44,671 nucleotides of DNA from contig NZ_RXIU01000008.1 of assembly GCF_004217665.1 (NCBI RefSeq), positions 1-44,671 on the forward strand, read 5' to 3'. The notes under the pieces are model-generated. The model saw nothing but the letters and a program-made list of their open reading frames with translations, searched no databases and was not told the origin of the DNA. Shown here piece by piece: positions 27,717 to 36,681 of the stretch (its first letter is position 1; the number at the start of each line of letters is the position of its first letter). The position numbers and the translations under genes were made by a program. The DNA is from Candidatus Magnetaquicoccus inordinatus (GTDB lineage Bacteria > Pseudomonadota > Magnetococcia > Magnetococcales > Magnetaquicoccaceae).

Positions 27717-28037
27717 TCAGATAGACTCCGCCCATTTACCAATCAACGGCAACTTCCAGGCCCTTCCCATAAAAACCGAGACGAGGCCAATAACCGAGAA
27801 TGCAAAACAGAGCAGACCAGACAGGTTAAAGAAAATCGCCCCAACGCCAGGGACCACCAGGCTGTAGATGGCCAAAACCTCCCACATCCACAACATGACC
27901 CCCTGACGGGCGTGGAAACGCACATAGGGATTGTCTTTGTTCACCAAAAAAGGCACCAGGGAGAGGATTCCCAGGTAACTCAAGGCAGCCATCATTTTGG
28001 AACCCAGGCCCGCAGGGGCATTCAGCGTCGTTTCCAT
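27717..28037 (-). CDS. mamF: MamF/MmsF-family magnetosome membrane protein
   Basis: 106 residues from ATG at 28037, with GGAGAA eight bases upstream. Three hydrophobic segments in a Tic20/DUF4870-like fold: KMMAALSYLGILSLVPFLV, then the family signature VRFHARQGVMLWMWEVL, then LCFAFSVIGLVSVFMGRAWK. MamF and MmsF are magnetosome membrane proteins affecting crystal size and maturation. It is a paralogue of the gene at 35024-35347. Whether it is closest to mamF or mmsF cannot be decided by eye. Confidence 0.85.
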   Translation of the reverse strand: METTLNAPAGLGSKMMAALSYLGILSLVPFLVNKDNPYVRFHARQGVMLWMWEVLAIYSLVVPGVGAIFFNLSGLLCFAFSVIGLVSVFMGRAWKLPLIGKWAESI

Positions 28038-28083
28038 ATCGAATTCTCCGTAATTCTCCAGCAAAAGAGGATGAGAAGCCTGC

Positions 28084-29130
28084 TCACGACTGCTTCACGG
28101 GACGTGAGACCTGACCAACCTGCTCCCAGTATTGCGGCGGCAACTCCATCGCCAGTTTCAATGCCCCAGCCCCACCGCAAAAATCGGGATCCGGCACCGA
28201 ACGCACAATCACTTCGCCATACTGGTGCATCTGCTGGCAAATCATCGCATCCAGACTACGAATATGGGCACCGCCACCCGTCAAATAGATGTTACGCAAC
28301 GCCTCTTCCTGATCCTCTGGGTCAAAGACCTTGATCAGGGATTGCAAATGCTCGACTATCTCTGACACCACGGTTTCGCAGGCGGTACGCACTTCGCGTG
28401 TCAAATTGCAGGTGCCAGGCTTGCCGGCAATGCGCACGTTGACAATCACCTCCTCCTTGGGCGTGCCAACAAAACCATACTGCTCCTTGATTTTGCGCGC
28501 CAAGTTGTTGGTCATCTGCACATCGGGGTAGTTATCCCGGATCAGATTTTCAAGCACCAAGTCGATGTAATTTCCAGCCTTCAACACCGTAACCTGCTCA
28601 TCCCCGGAGGGAATACTGCCTTTCATGGCACAAATATCGGTCGTGCCAGCACCGATATCGATCATGATGGCATTGTTGAGTTGATCGATCTCGTAGGCAG
28701 CCATGAATGGCTCGGAAACCACCATGGAAAGGTCAAGCAGCTCCTGAGTGATCTTCAGTAACTGGTTTTTGTTGAACATGGAGGCCCTGGCCGGCACCCC
28801 CAACACGCCATAGATGCGATCTCCAGGTTGGGGATCAGCCAGGTTGATCACATGCTGGATCAACAACTTGGCCGACTCGGCCGCCTGATCGTTGGCCTCC
28901 TTCAACACCCCATCTTCCAAGGGATAATGGATATTCAGGTATGACTGGCGCTTGAGGGCCTCTTCACCAATAATGTGGGCCTGGTGCATCAGTTTGACAC
29001 CGATGATATCTTTCGGATAGCCGACCACGGAACGCACCATCGCCCGGGCCCCCCGGTTCGACAACACCATGGTCCGTGAGGTACCCAGATCGATACCAAG
29101 CAGCAGTGGGCTGCGTTCTGCTGTTTTCAT
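28084..29130 (-). CDS. mamK: Magnetosome actin-like filament protein MamK
   Basis: 348 residues, the usual length. Actin-fold nucleotide motifs are in place: phosphate 1 LLGIDLGTSRTMVLSNRG, phosphate 2 MIDIGAGTTDICAM, adenosine motif YLTGGGAHIRSLD. MamK polymerises into cytoskeletal filaments that position and segregate the magnetosome chain. ATG at 29130 follows GAGGAG. The upstream neighbour is the acidic protein in the place where mamJ stands in magnetospirilla. Confidence 0.95.
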   Translation of the reverse strand: MKTAERSPLLLGIDLGTSRTMVLSNRGARAMVRSVVGYPKDIIGVKLMHQAHIIGEEALKRQSYLNIHYPLEDGVLKEANDQAAESAKLLIQHVINLADPQPGDRIYGVLGVPARASMFNKNQLLKITQELLDLSMVVSEPFMAAYEIDQLNNAIMIDIGAGTTDICAMKGSIPSGDEQVTVLKAGNYIDLVLENLIRDNYPDVQMTNNLARKIKEQYGFVGTPKEEVIVNVRIAGKPGTCNLTREVRTACETVVSEIVEHLQSLIKVFDPEDQEEALRNIYLTGGGAHIRSLDAMICQQMHQYGEVIVRSVPDPDFCGGAGALKLAMELPPQYWEQVGQVSRPVKQS

Positions 29131-29189
29131 TTTGAATCATCTCCTCTCACCAATTTGATGGACAGAAACAATCGAACCAGGAAACTCTC

Positions 29190-31361
29190 TTATTTTTTGG
29201 TAGAGGAGTCTTTTCGAGCTGGTTTGAAAGCCCGGTAGAGTTCTCCCACAGCCCCCACCACCGGCATCACCACGATACCCACGGTCCCAATCACTACATT
29301 ACCACTTCCCTTGACGATATCCGTCACACCACCAGCCAGCCCTCGCACCCCACCAGCCAAACGATCGGCGGCACGACTGGTACCCGTGGGCCGCGGTGGT
29401 GGCAACTCCTCCTCTGGTTCCTGTACAGGTGGAGGAACCACCTTCTTCACCTTGCCGGTTACCCGCTTGGAGGTATGGACCACGGCACCGACCATATCCC
29501 CAAGAGCATTATAGATACCTGTACCAAGGGACTCCACCGGAACCACCCCATCGCCGTCCCGTGAGGAACGACGGTGTGACCTCTGTTGTTGGCCAGCCTC
29601 TGCAGCAGCCTGCGCTGTCTCTGCCTGCTCCTGCTCCAACTCTTCCACCTCGGGCAACTCTTCCTCATGCGTCTTTGCCGAGACCGGCACAACCGGCTCT
29701 TCCGAAGGCTGCGGCTCCCCTTGCAACTGGCGCAAAAAGGCCTCGATCGCTTTGGCCTGATTGGGCGTTGGAACGGACTCCTGTTTCTGACGAAGACTGG
29801 GAGTGGCCGTTCGTGGTGAAGGAGGTACCAGACCACCTGGCGAAATCGACTGAACCGTCTCATCCCCTTCGTCCGCAGAGACCGCCTGTTGCGGCTGGCT
29901 GACGGCGTTCTCCTCTTCCTCAGGGGCCGGTGCAGTGGACACGGTCTCTTCCACGATCGTCGCTGCCGGAGACTCTTCCTGTGCCGGTTGGTCTGCGATC
30001 GCATCGGTTGCCTGACCCTCCTCCGTGACCGCCTCAGGAGCCACGGCAGAAGCTGCAGACTCAACCGCTTCCGCCACAACGACACTCTCCTCCTCGACGA
30101 CAACCACAGGCTCCTCGACGGCAGCAGACTCCGGCGATTCTGTCACGGGTTCTGTGGGTGCGGGCTCAGGTTTGGCCATCACCTGCACACCCCGCATTTT
30201 GTACCCCTCGTCCAATTTTTTGGAGGCGGCATCGCGAATCATTTGCAGCACGCGCTCTTTCTCTGCCGCTGCCACATAGGGAGCCTTGTGCGGGAACGGT
30301 TTGGGAGCCTCTTCCACAACGGGCACCTCCAGCGTACCGGCCAACTCAGCCTCCTCGGCAGCTTCCGTCACCTGGATGACCGGATCTGCAACCGCAGCCT
30401 CTTCCACCTCTCCCTGGCTGTCCACATCCGCCATTTTGGCCTTATTGCGGGCCATTTCCGAAAAACCATCGGCCAGCTTTGCCATCTCCAATTTTCTCTC
30501 TGCAACCACCGATCCAGAGAGAGGCTCCATCACCGCCGGAACAACCGCTTCTGCCCCGGATACAGCCGACTCCTCTGCCAACGAGGTAGATTCCGTCGTC
30601 GCAGCTTCGATAACAGGGGGCACATCCTCCGTCACCACGGAGAGTTCGGCCTGAGGCGCCTCCTCCACCACCGCAGACTCAACTACTGGGGCCTCGGCCT
30701 CCGTTGGCAACGACTCCAGTGCAGGTGGAAGATCTCCGGCCAAAGCAGCGGCATCAGCCACAGCAACGTCAGGCTCGATCTGCTCAACCGCCTCATGTAC
30801 CACCTCGGCAACCGCAACTGATTGCTCACCCGCAGACTGTACGGTCTCGCTGCCTTCTGCTTCCACCAAAGCTGCGGCAACAACCACTTCGGAAGAAATC
30901 TCTGCCATCTCTGCCTCCACTGATGGCGACTCTCCACCAGCAACTACGGCAACATCCTCGCCAACGACCACCTCACCACCCGACTGTTCGACCTCTTCAG
31001 CCATGGAGGCAAGCACACTGAGGCTCGCCAGAAAACCGGCATCCTCTTCCGCGTGGCCTGCAACCTGTTCAACCATGATAACCTCCGTCTGCAGGGATAC
31101 ACCTTCAACCTGTTCGTCATCCTGGTGAGAAGGCTCTGAAACACCAGCCGTATCTGCGTCAACCTGGGCCTCTTGCTCCGCAGAAGCACCGCTCTTCAGC
31201 TTATCGTCAAGCTGTTTTTGCAGAACATGGTCCAGCCCCCTTGCCAGCACATCCATGTCCATCTCGGCTGGCGGTTGCTCAGACCCACCGTTTTTTTTGT
31301 CCGACGGGGAGCGCTTCGACCCATTTCTGGTTGTCCCGGAACCTTGCTTTTGCTTATCCAT
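29190..31361 (-). CDS. Large acidic low-complexity protein in the mamJ position
   Basis: 723 residues from ATG at 31361, behind GGGAG. The protein opens with a basic, polar stretch (TRNGSKRSPSDKKNGG), then about 550 residues of Glu/Ala/Val/Pro-rich low complexity with repeated EEAP, VVE and PVVE blocks and one more ordered segment (PHKAPYVAAAEKERVLQMIR). The last about 110 residues are different: amphipathic and Gly/Val-rich (LGTGIYNALGDMVGAVVHTS; VKGSGNVVIGTVGIVVMPVV), then a basic end. An acidic, repetitive protein between mamE and mamK is where MamJ, the link between magnetosomes and MamK, lies in magnetospirilla. I see no clear homology with MamJ, so an analogous role is inference. Confidence 0.7.
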   Translation of the reverse strand: MDKQKQGSGTTRNGSKRSPSDKKNGGSEQPPAEMDMDVLARGLDHVLQKQLDDKLKSGASAEQEAQVDADTAGVSEPSHQDDEQVEGVSLQTEVIMVEQVAGHAEEDAGFLASLSVLASMAEEVEQSGGEVVVGEDVAVVAGGESPSVEAEMAEISSEVVVAAALVEAEGSETVQSAGEQSVAVAEVVHEAVEQIEPDVAVADAAALAGDLPPALESLPTEAEAPVVESAVVEEAPQAELSVVTEDVPPVIEAATTESTSLAEESAVSGAEAVVPAVMEPLSGSVVAERKLEMAKLADGFSEMARNKAKMADVDSQGEVEEAAVADPVIQVTEAAEEAELAGTLEVPVVEEAPKPFPHKAPYVAAAEKERVLQMIRDAASKKLDEGYKMRGVQVMAKPEPAPTEPVTESPESAAVEEPVVVVEEESVVVAEAVESAASAVAPEAVTEEGQATDAIADQPAQEESPAATIVEETVSTAPAPEEEENAVSQPQQAVSADEGDETVQSISPGGLVPPSPRTATPSLRQKQESVPTPNQAKAIEAFLRQLQGEPQPSEEPVVPVSAKTHEEELPEVEELEQEQAETAQAAAEAGQQQRSHRRSSRDGDGVVPVESLGTGIYNALGDMVGAVVHTSKRVTGKVKKVVPPPVQEPEEELPPPRPTGTSRAADRLAGGVRGLAGGVTDIVKGSGNVVIGTVGIVVMPVVGAVGELYRAFKPARKDSSTKK

Positions 31362-31414
31362 CCATTTATCTCCCGATCATTCGCTAACCTGGCAAATTAA
31401 AATGGCAAAACCAC

Positions 31415-33418
31415 CTATTTCAGAGTGACAAACATGCGCTTGCCGTCCCGCTCCACATCCAGCAAAATGGTTTTTGCTGGAGCAGACGCCTTGATGGCTT
31501 GATCCAATTGCGCATTGGATCCGACAGGCAAACCGTTGATCGCCATCACGACATCATTCATGCGTACACCGGCCACATCAGCCGGCAAACCGGGGTCAGT
31601 CTCCTTGACCACCGCCCCTTGCTTGCCCTTGAGAGCGGGATTCTTGGCTTCTATCGCCGCATCAATGGGGTTCAGTTCCATACCGTTCCATTCAAATTCA
31701 GTCGGAACAGCGGCAGCGGCTGGCGCCGCTGCCGGTTTGCCAGCAGACGGTACCACAGTTTGATTAACCGGAGGCGTACCAGCGACCGATGAAGGAACTG
31801 CAACGACCGGGGCAGAGGTAAGGCGCAAGGAAAAGTTTTTCCGCACTCCTTCACGTAACACAGAAAATCTCACCGTATCCCCGGTGGTATAGCCTCGCAG
31901 ACGACTGACCATCTCTTCAGGGGTGCGCACCCAGCGGCCATCCATCTTGAAAAGAATATCACCCGTCAGCAAACCCCCAACGGCCGCGATAGAACCATCT
32001 TGAACGCTTTGTACAAACACGCCATTGGCAAACGGCGGCTTGAAACGCTGGATCAATACAGGGTCTAACGCCTTGAAAGCAGCTCCCATGACGGTAACCG
32101 TGGGCGGCACTATTCCTGTCGTCGCAACCGGGTCGGCTGCAGATGGAGCGGCCAGAGCCACATTCAGCCCACTGGCACCGCTCGGCATCCCCTGAAAGGC
32201 GGGCTGACGAACCAAGGTGCCATTCAAAATGACATGGCAACTCTCACAAGCCCCCCGGTCGCCGTGCGGCGCTACCGAATTGGCCGGAATGGGGGGTGGG
32301 GTTGTTCGTCTGCCAGCGACCGGTTGACTTTGCCCGGCTGATGCAACCGTCATGGCGGGTGTCACTTCGGGAACGGTTACCACCTCGGCAAGAAATTCAC
32401 GCACCGCATTGACCGGAACAGCAAAACCAACACCCGAGAATGCCTGGGTGGGCGAATAGATGGCGGTATTGATCCCAACCACATAGCCATAACGCGAAAC
32501 CAGCGGACCACCTGAATTGCCCTGATTGATGGCTGCATCCGTCTGCAGCAAATCCTTATGGATGACACCTTCGATGGCTACCGCTTTACGGGAGCCAGAG
32601 ACAATACCCTTGCTCACCGTTTGGTCCAAACCAAAAGGACAGCCCACCGTAATAACGGGATCACCCACCTGAATCAGATCACTGTTGCCCAGAGGAGCAG
32701 CCTGAAGCGGCAGAGGGGTATTGATTTTCAGAAGTGCCAAATCGCGCAACGGATCCAGGCGCACAATATCCGCCGGATAACGCTGGGTACCTTGGGGATT
32801 GAACACCGTCACGAAAATGCTCTTGGACTTTTCCACCACGTGGAAATTGCTGATGACATAACCATCAGATGACACAATCACTCCGGAACCGATACTCTCC
32901 ATGGCAACACCGGAATAGGGGCTGGCAAACTTCAGGTTGTTGTCAGGAGGAACCGTCGCCAAAGGGGTAGATCCCGTTACAGGCTGTTGTTGAACAGCCG
33001 ACACGCCAGCCGTCTGGGCAAGGGAATTGCGATCCTGAGTACTCACGCTCACGACACTGGGCAGAATTGATCTCACCACAACCGCAAAGGACTCCTGATC
33101 GGCGGGCAATGCGGCTGTACTGCCTGGGCGGCCTGGCCAGAACGCGGCGGGCTGGGCTGTCCCCATCCCTGGCCGCAGGCTCTGAATGGGGGTACCTGGA
33201 ATTTCGGAAACGGCCTGCAAACCATTCTGTCCGGCGTTGCGAGTTGTTTTCAGCACCTTCTGTGTTTTCTCTGAGTCAATGCCAATTTCATCGAGAAAGC
33301 TGTTCATATACCAGTAGCTGCCAACCAGACCCGCCACGGCCAGACCACCGACAATCAGCAGATACTTGCGGTATGCAAGACCGCATTCAACACCCTTGCT
33401 GGAAGCGAACGTAGACAT
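31415..33418 (-). CDS. mamE: Magnetosome serine protease MamE
   Basis: 667 residues from ATG at 33418. N-terminal membrane helix (LLIVGGLAVAGLVGSYWYM), HtrA-like protease domain with complete triad His193 (SNFHVV), Asp226 (LRDLALLKI) and Ser302 (GNSGGPLV), one c-type haem motif CESCH at about 391-395, and two PDZ domains (about 440-545 and 580-667). MamE cleaves magnetosome proteins, including itself, and is needed for protein sorting and crystal maturation. Characterised MamE proteins have two CXXCH motifs; I find only one here. Confidence 0.94.
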   Translation of the reverse strand: MSTFASSKGVECGLAYRKYLLIVGGLAVAGLVGSYWYMNSFLDEIGIDSEKTQKVLKTTRNAGQNGLQAVSEIPGTPIQSLRPGMGTAQPAAFWPGRPGSTAALPADQESFAVVVRSILPSVVSVSTQDRNSLAQTAGVSAVQQQPVTGSTPLATVPPDNNLKFASPYSGVAMESIGSGVIVSSDGYVISNFHVVEKSKSIFVTVFNPQGTQRYPADIVRLDPLRDLALLKINTPLPLQAAPLGNSDLIQVGDPVITVGCPFGLDQTVSKGIVSGSRKAVAIEGVIHKDLLQTDAAINQGNSGGPLVSRYGYVVGINTAIYSPTQAFSGVGFAVPVNAVREFLAEVVTVPEVTPAMTVASAGQSQPVAGRRTTPPPIPANSVAPHGDRGACESCHVILNGTLVRQPAFQGMPSGASGLNVALAAPSAADPVATTGIVPPTVTVMGAAFKALDPVLIQRFKPPFANGVFVQSVQDGSIAAVGGLLTGDILFKMDGRWVRTPEEMVSRLRGYTTGDTVRFSVLREGVRKNFSLRLTSAPVVAVPSSVAGTPPVNQTVVPSAGKPAAAPAAAAVPTEFEWNGMELNPIDAAIEAKNPALKGKQGAVVKETDPGLPADVAGVRMNDVVMAINGLPVGSNAQLDQAIKASAPAKTILLDVERDGKRMFVTLK

Positions 33419-33424
33419 CGGAGT

Positions 33425-33652
33425 CTACTCGCCAGCACGAGGAGAATTTTCCATCAACTCGGCATCCGGTTGTTCTGGTGATGCGCCACCATCACGCATC
33501 TTGGTCAGCCCGGCTCCCAGAGCGACCAATCCGAGAACGAGCAACACCATCGGCACAAGGCCACGAAGCACCTCGACCACCGACCACCACCAGATCGATG
33601 CTCCCCACAACCCCAACGCCACCGACAGCAACCCAAACACGATTGTAGGCAT
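33425..33652 (-). CDS. mamI: Magnetosome protein MamI
   Basis: 75 residues from ATG at 33652 (MPTIVFGLLSVALGLWGAS), with GGAAGGG upstream; a longer frame runs upstream into the mamH end. Two membrane helices joined by a short loop containing WWWSVVEVLRGLVP, then GLVALGAGLTKM and an acidic tail. MamI is essential for magnetosome membrane invagination and nucleation. The order mamH-mamI-mamE is the standard beginning of mamAB operons. Confidence 0.93.
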   Translation of the reverse strand: MPTIVFGLLSVALGLWGASIWWWSVVEVLRGLVPMVLLVLGLVALGAGLTKMRDGGASPEQPDAELMENSPRAGE

Positions 33653-33677
33653 GATCAGCCCTTCCTCCCCACAGAAA

Positions 33678-35021
33678 CTAAACGGACGACAAACCTTCCC
33701 CCCTAGACGACACACCTTCATCGGCGTCCAACTTCATAACGGCCAACGCATAACCAAACAGCAGCAAATTGACCACACCTGTAAAGATGAAAGGTGCTGT
33801 TGGACCGATCCAGTCGAAGAGAATTCCTCCCACCTGCAGGAAAAAAATCACCCCGAAGCAACCAACCGTATTGAACACACCCAACACGGAACCGCGAATT
33901 CCATCCGGAGCCAAATCCAGGACCAAGGTCTGAGGAAGCAAAATGCAACCCGCCTGACCGACACCAATCAGAAAAACCGGTACCAGAATCCACCATGAGA
34001 ACGGATTGAACACCAACCCCATGGCCGCAAAACCGAGTGCCGAAAGAAACAACCCGATGGCCATAGCCGGAACCCGACCGATACGGATTGTCAACCAACC
34101 CCACACGGGAATCGAAACCAAAACGACCACACCCAGCAGGCCAATCACCAAACCTGCCCTGGAGGCTGCCTGAGCATGGGTTGTTTCCGTAACCAAGTCG
34201 GCAAAATAGATAAACCAAGTCATCAGAAACAGCCCAACGATCACCATATCATTGCGAGAGGTCAGTGCCGAGAGAAAGCTCAACCGGATACCCCGTTTAT
34301 GCTTGACCAGTTCCCACACGTCCTGGAACGGGAAGCTGATTTGTTCACGGGGCTGTGCTGTTTCGACCAGCATCCGTCGTGAGAGCCATGCACCTGCCAA
34401 CGCTATCAGGGCGGCCAACCACATGGTGACGGTCAGACCGGCCCGTTCGGCAAACTGCATCAGCACCGCGTAGACCAAGGTCACCCCAAACGCCATCATG
34501 AATCCGACATTGGCCAACTGACGCGGGCGATCCTCAACATTGCTGTAGTCACCACTCAGTGTCGCCACCTGGGGCCACACCATCGTGCCCCCCACGGACA
34601 TCAACACCCGCACCACATAAAAGACGACCAGCGAATTGACCCCCAGAAAAGCGGCGATGGACAAGTCAAAGGGAGCAATCAGCGCCGTGATGCCAGAGAG
34701 AAGAAAGCCATAAACGAGCAATGGCACCCGACCGACACGGTCGGAGACATAGCCCAGATATCCGACCAGTACCAGATCAACCAACTCGGTGATCACCTGG
34801 ATATTGGCATTGACAAACCCGGCGTTGTCACGGGCCAAACCATGCACCACGCTCAAATAGAGCGGCTGTACAGCAACCACCAGCGTCAGGAAAATCATTC
34901 CGAGTGCAACCACCAGATACAGGGCATTATGCTGGTGTTTCAGGAGCAGTTCTCCCTCTGCGCTCTGCTCACGGGACTCCGCCGTCTGGAACGGCGAAAA
35001 CTTGGGAGAGGGCGAGGCCAT
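33678..35021 (-). CDS. mamH: Magnetosome MFS transporter MamH
   Basis: 447 residues from ATG at 35021, behind GGAGGCAG; the open frame extends further upstream but runs into the preceding gene. Twelve hydrophobic segments in the major facilitator pattern, with the loop 2-3 signature GYLGYVSDRVGRVPLLVYG and its second-half repeat GWLTIRIGRVPAMAIG. MamH is thought to carry iron or a related solute across the cell or magnetosome membrane. It is read just after the mmsF-type gene and before mamI. Confidence 0.93.
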   Translation of the reverse strand: MASPSPKFSPFQTAESREQSAEGELLLKHQHNALYLVVALGMIFLTLVVAVQPLYLSVVHGLARDNAGFVNANIQVITELVDLVLVGYLGYVSDRVGRVPLLVYGFLLSGITALIAPFDLSIAAFLGVNSLVVFYVVRVLMSVGGTMVWPQVATLSGDYSNVEDRPRQLANVGFMMAFGVTLVYAVLMQFAERAGLTVTMWLAALIALAGAWLSRRMLVETAQPREQISFPFQDVWELVKHKRGIRLSFLSALTSRNDMVIVGLFLMTWFIYFADLVTETTHAQAASRAGLVIGLLGVVVLVSIPVWGWLTIRIGRVPAMAIGLFLSALGFAAMGLVFNPFSWWILVPVFLIGVGQAGCILLPQTLVLDLAPDGIRGSVLGVFNTVGCFGVIFFLQVGGILFDWIGPTAPFIFTGVVNLLLFGYALAVMKLDADEGVSSRGEGLSSV

Positions 35022-35023
35022 AC

Positions 35024-35347
35024 CTACTGCCTCCCCTCCCCAAAGAGGGTATCGGCCACCCCGGCAATGAAAGGAATCTTCCAGGATTGATTCAACGCCA
35101 CGGAAACCAACCCGAAAAGACTCAGGAAGGCAACCAGCACTGTCGAAGTACTGAACAGGTAAGGGCCGAGACCGGGAAAATGCATCACAAACATGGACAA
35201 CACTCCCCAGACCCACAACACCAATCCCTGGCGTGCATGAAAGTCCACAAAGGAATCGCCTCGGTTGAACAGCAGGGGAACGACACACAAAACCCCCAGG
35301 TAACTGAACGCGGCCATCACTTTGGCTTTCATCGCAACCCCACTCAT
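35024..35347 (-). CDS. mmsF: MmsF-type magnetosome membrane protein
   Basis: 107 residues from ATG at 35347, with AGGGAG eight bases upstream. MKAKVMAAFSYLGVLCVVPLL, then signature VDFHARQGLVLWVWGVLSMF, then a third hydrophobic stretch ending NQSWKIPFIAGVADTLFG. It belongs to the MamF/MmsF family, in which MmsF controls maturation of cubo-octahedral crystals. The terminal coding stretch (35030-35106) is repeated exactly at 44595-44671, so a second copy begins beyond the right edge. It sits between mamD and mamH. Confidence 0.85.
   Translation of the reverse strand: MSGVAMKAKVMAAFSYLGVLCVVPLLFNRGDSFVDFHARQGLVLWVWGVLSMFVMHFPGLGPYLFSTSTVLVAFLSLFGLVSVALNQSWKIPFIAGVADTLFGEGRQ
35030..35106 (-). 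repeat. 77-bp exact direct repeat (copy 1, in mmsF-type gene)
   Basis: The bases 35030-35106 are identical to 44595-44671 in the same orientation, in the 3' coding part of two mmsF-type genes. The match stops at 35029/44594 and reaches the right edge, so the true repeat may be longer. Confidence 0.95.
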
Positions 35348-35363
35348 CCCGAACACTCCCTGA

Positions 35364-36194
35364 CTAGCTGATGGCATCTTCCAAGGCTTCTTCCTCCACG
35401 GGACGTTTCATGTAGCTGTGGATACCAACACCCACAGCCGCGATGGCCGCCACCAGCAGGATTGGACCCAAGGCACCCAGCCCCAGGCCAAGGCCAAGAC
35501 TGGTACCCGAACCGGTCCAGATTGTTCCACCCGTTGCAATCCCCTTTGCCCCAACCGCTCCCACGGCCGCTCCGGTGACACCCGTCGCACCCAGGGCCGT
35601 TTTTCCTCCCACGGCAGCCGCGCTGCCGGCTGCTCCGGTCACGCCGGTGTTGGCACAAACCATCCCCTTGCCGACCGCCGCACCTTTGCCAGCTGCAACA
35701 CCTTTCCCAGCCACGGCAGCACCACCCTTCCCTGCTGCCGGGCAGGCACCCAGGGCACCTTTTCCTGCGGCCCCTTTGGAGGCACTGGAAGAGGCCTTGG
35801 CTGCTGCCGTTTCCATCTCCTTCTCGGTGACACGCATGCCCATCTGCTGCATGGCCACGCCGGTACCCGCCGCACCCTTGACGGCAGCCCCACCCATACC
35901 CTGGTGCAGAATCAGCCATTTTCCGGCCTGAGCGGTACCAATGGGCGCCTTGCCAACTGTCACGGTCTTGCCAACCAAAGCTGAAAGCTGACCGGATTGC
36001 CGGGCCCCCTCAAGCTTCAGCGCCACCATGTTTTCTGCTCCACCACCAGCAACCGGCTTCAAGAAAATCCAGTTGGCCATGCCATCTCCGGTGGCCACTG
36101 TGCTACCCACCGTGAAGGACTGACCCGCCAGCATGGGCACCTGGGCCGCCTGTGCGGCTCCACTTAACTTGAACATCATTGTCTCTGCTGCCAT
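35364..36194 (-). CDS. mamD: Magnetosome protein MamD
   Basis: 276 residues from ATG at 36194, with AGGGAG seven bases upstream. The N-terminal half has repeated motifs of the MamD type (QSFTVGSTVA, VALKLEGARQSGQLSALVGK, KTVTVGKAP). A Gly/Ala/Lys-rich middle (AGKGAAVGKG) leads to GGTIWTGSGTSLGLGLGLGA, the Leu-Gly repeat shared by MamD, Mms6 and other magnetosome proteins, then a membrane helix and an acidic tail (RPVEEEALEDAIS). The Leu-Gly family binds crystals or assembles in the membrane. It is the first gene after the promoter at 36442-36470. Confidence 0.9.
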   Translation of the reverse strand: MAAETMMFKLSGAAQAAQVPMLAGQSFTVGSTVATGDGMANWIFLKPVAGGGAENMVALKLEGARQSGQLSALVGKTVTVGKAPIGTAQAGKWLILHQGMGGAAVKGAAGTGVAMQQMGMRVTEKEMETAAAKASSSASKGAAGKGALGACPAAGKGGAAVAGKGVAAGKGAAVGKGMVCANTGVTGAAGSAAAVGGKTALGATGVTGAAVGAVGAKGIATGGTIWTGSGTSLGLGLGLGALGPILLVAAIAAVGVGIHSYMKRPVEEEALEDAIS

Positions 36195-36681
36195 TGCGCA
36201 ACTCCCTGGAAAAGGCGGTAACAAAAAACCAAACGCCAAGCCTTGTACCCTGGCGAGATCTTCCGTGACAATTCCCACGGAACACCAAAACTCTATTACG
36301 TGTCAAAACCGTAAAGCAAATCAATCCACGTCAGCCAAACTCCAACGGCCAAAAAGGCTGCGTATCACCACGAACAGCCAACTGACCAAACCCCGTGGAC
36401 CAGACGCTGACCGACCCGATACCTGACATCGTCGGAAAGGTATGCTAGAGAAAAGTCGATTATCCGTCAACTGAAAAAATGATTTATTTCCGGTATAATC
36501 GCAAAGAAAGATACCTTTCACAGGTGCAATACAATCGCGATCTGATATTAAGAAATCATTTGAAACTGATTCTCAACACATAATAACTCAACGAAAATCA
36601 ATTATTACCCCCCCCCCGACAGCACAACCATTATGAAAACAGAAGTTGCTAAAAAATATTTTAAGTGTAGCAATGAAATCA
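36195..36681. other. Leader/intergenic region between zorC-like gene and mamD
   Basis: About 490 bases with no supported gene. It contains the promoter marked at 36442-36470, leaving a leader of about 240 bases before mamD, and a run of ten C at 36608-36617. I found no clear terminator for the zor-like operon by eye. Confidence 0.5.
36442..36470 (-). promoter_or_regulatory. Sigma70-like promoter upstream of mamD and the mam operon
   Basis: On the minus strand TTGACG (36470-36465) and TAGCAT (36447-36442) are separated by exactly 17 bases. It lies 248 bases upstream of the mamD start and faces it. The -35 matches five of six consensus bases and the -10 four. It would drive mamD, mmsF, mamH and perhaps the whole co-directional run. 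Confidence 0.55.

Noticed and set aside
29889-30821. Long plus-strand open frame rich in Arg, His, Leu and Cys
   Set aside because: It is the mirror of the acidic low-complexity gene on the minus strand; Glu/Ala/Val-rich coding gives open Arg/His/Leu frames opposite. No ribosome site or family pattern.
33425-33721. Longer upstream start for mamI
   Set aside because: It would overlap the end of mamH and add residues absent from MamI; the ATG at 33652 has a ribosome site.
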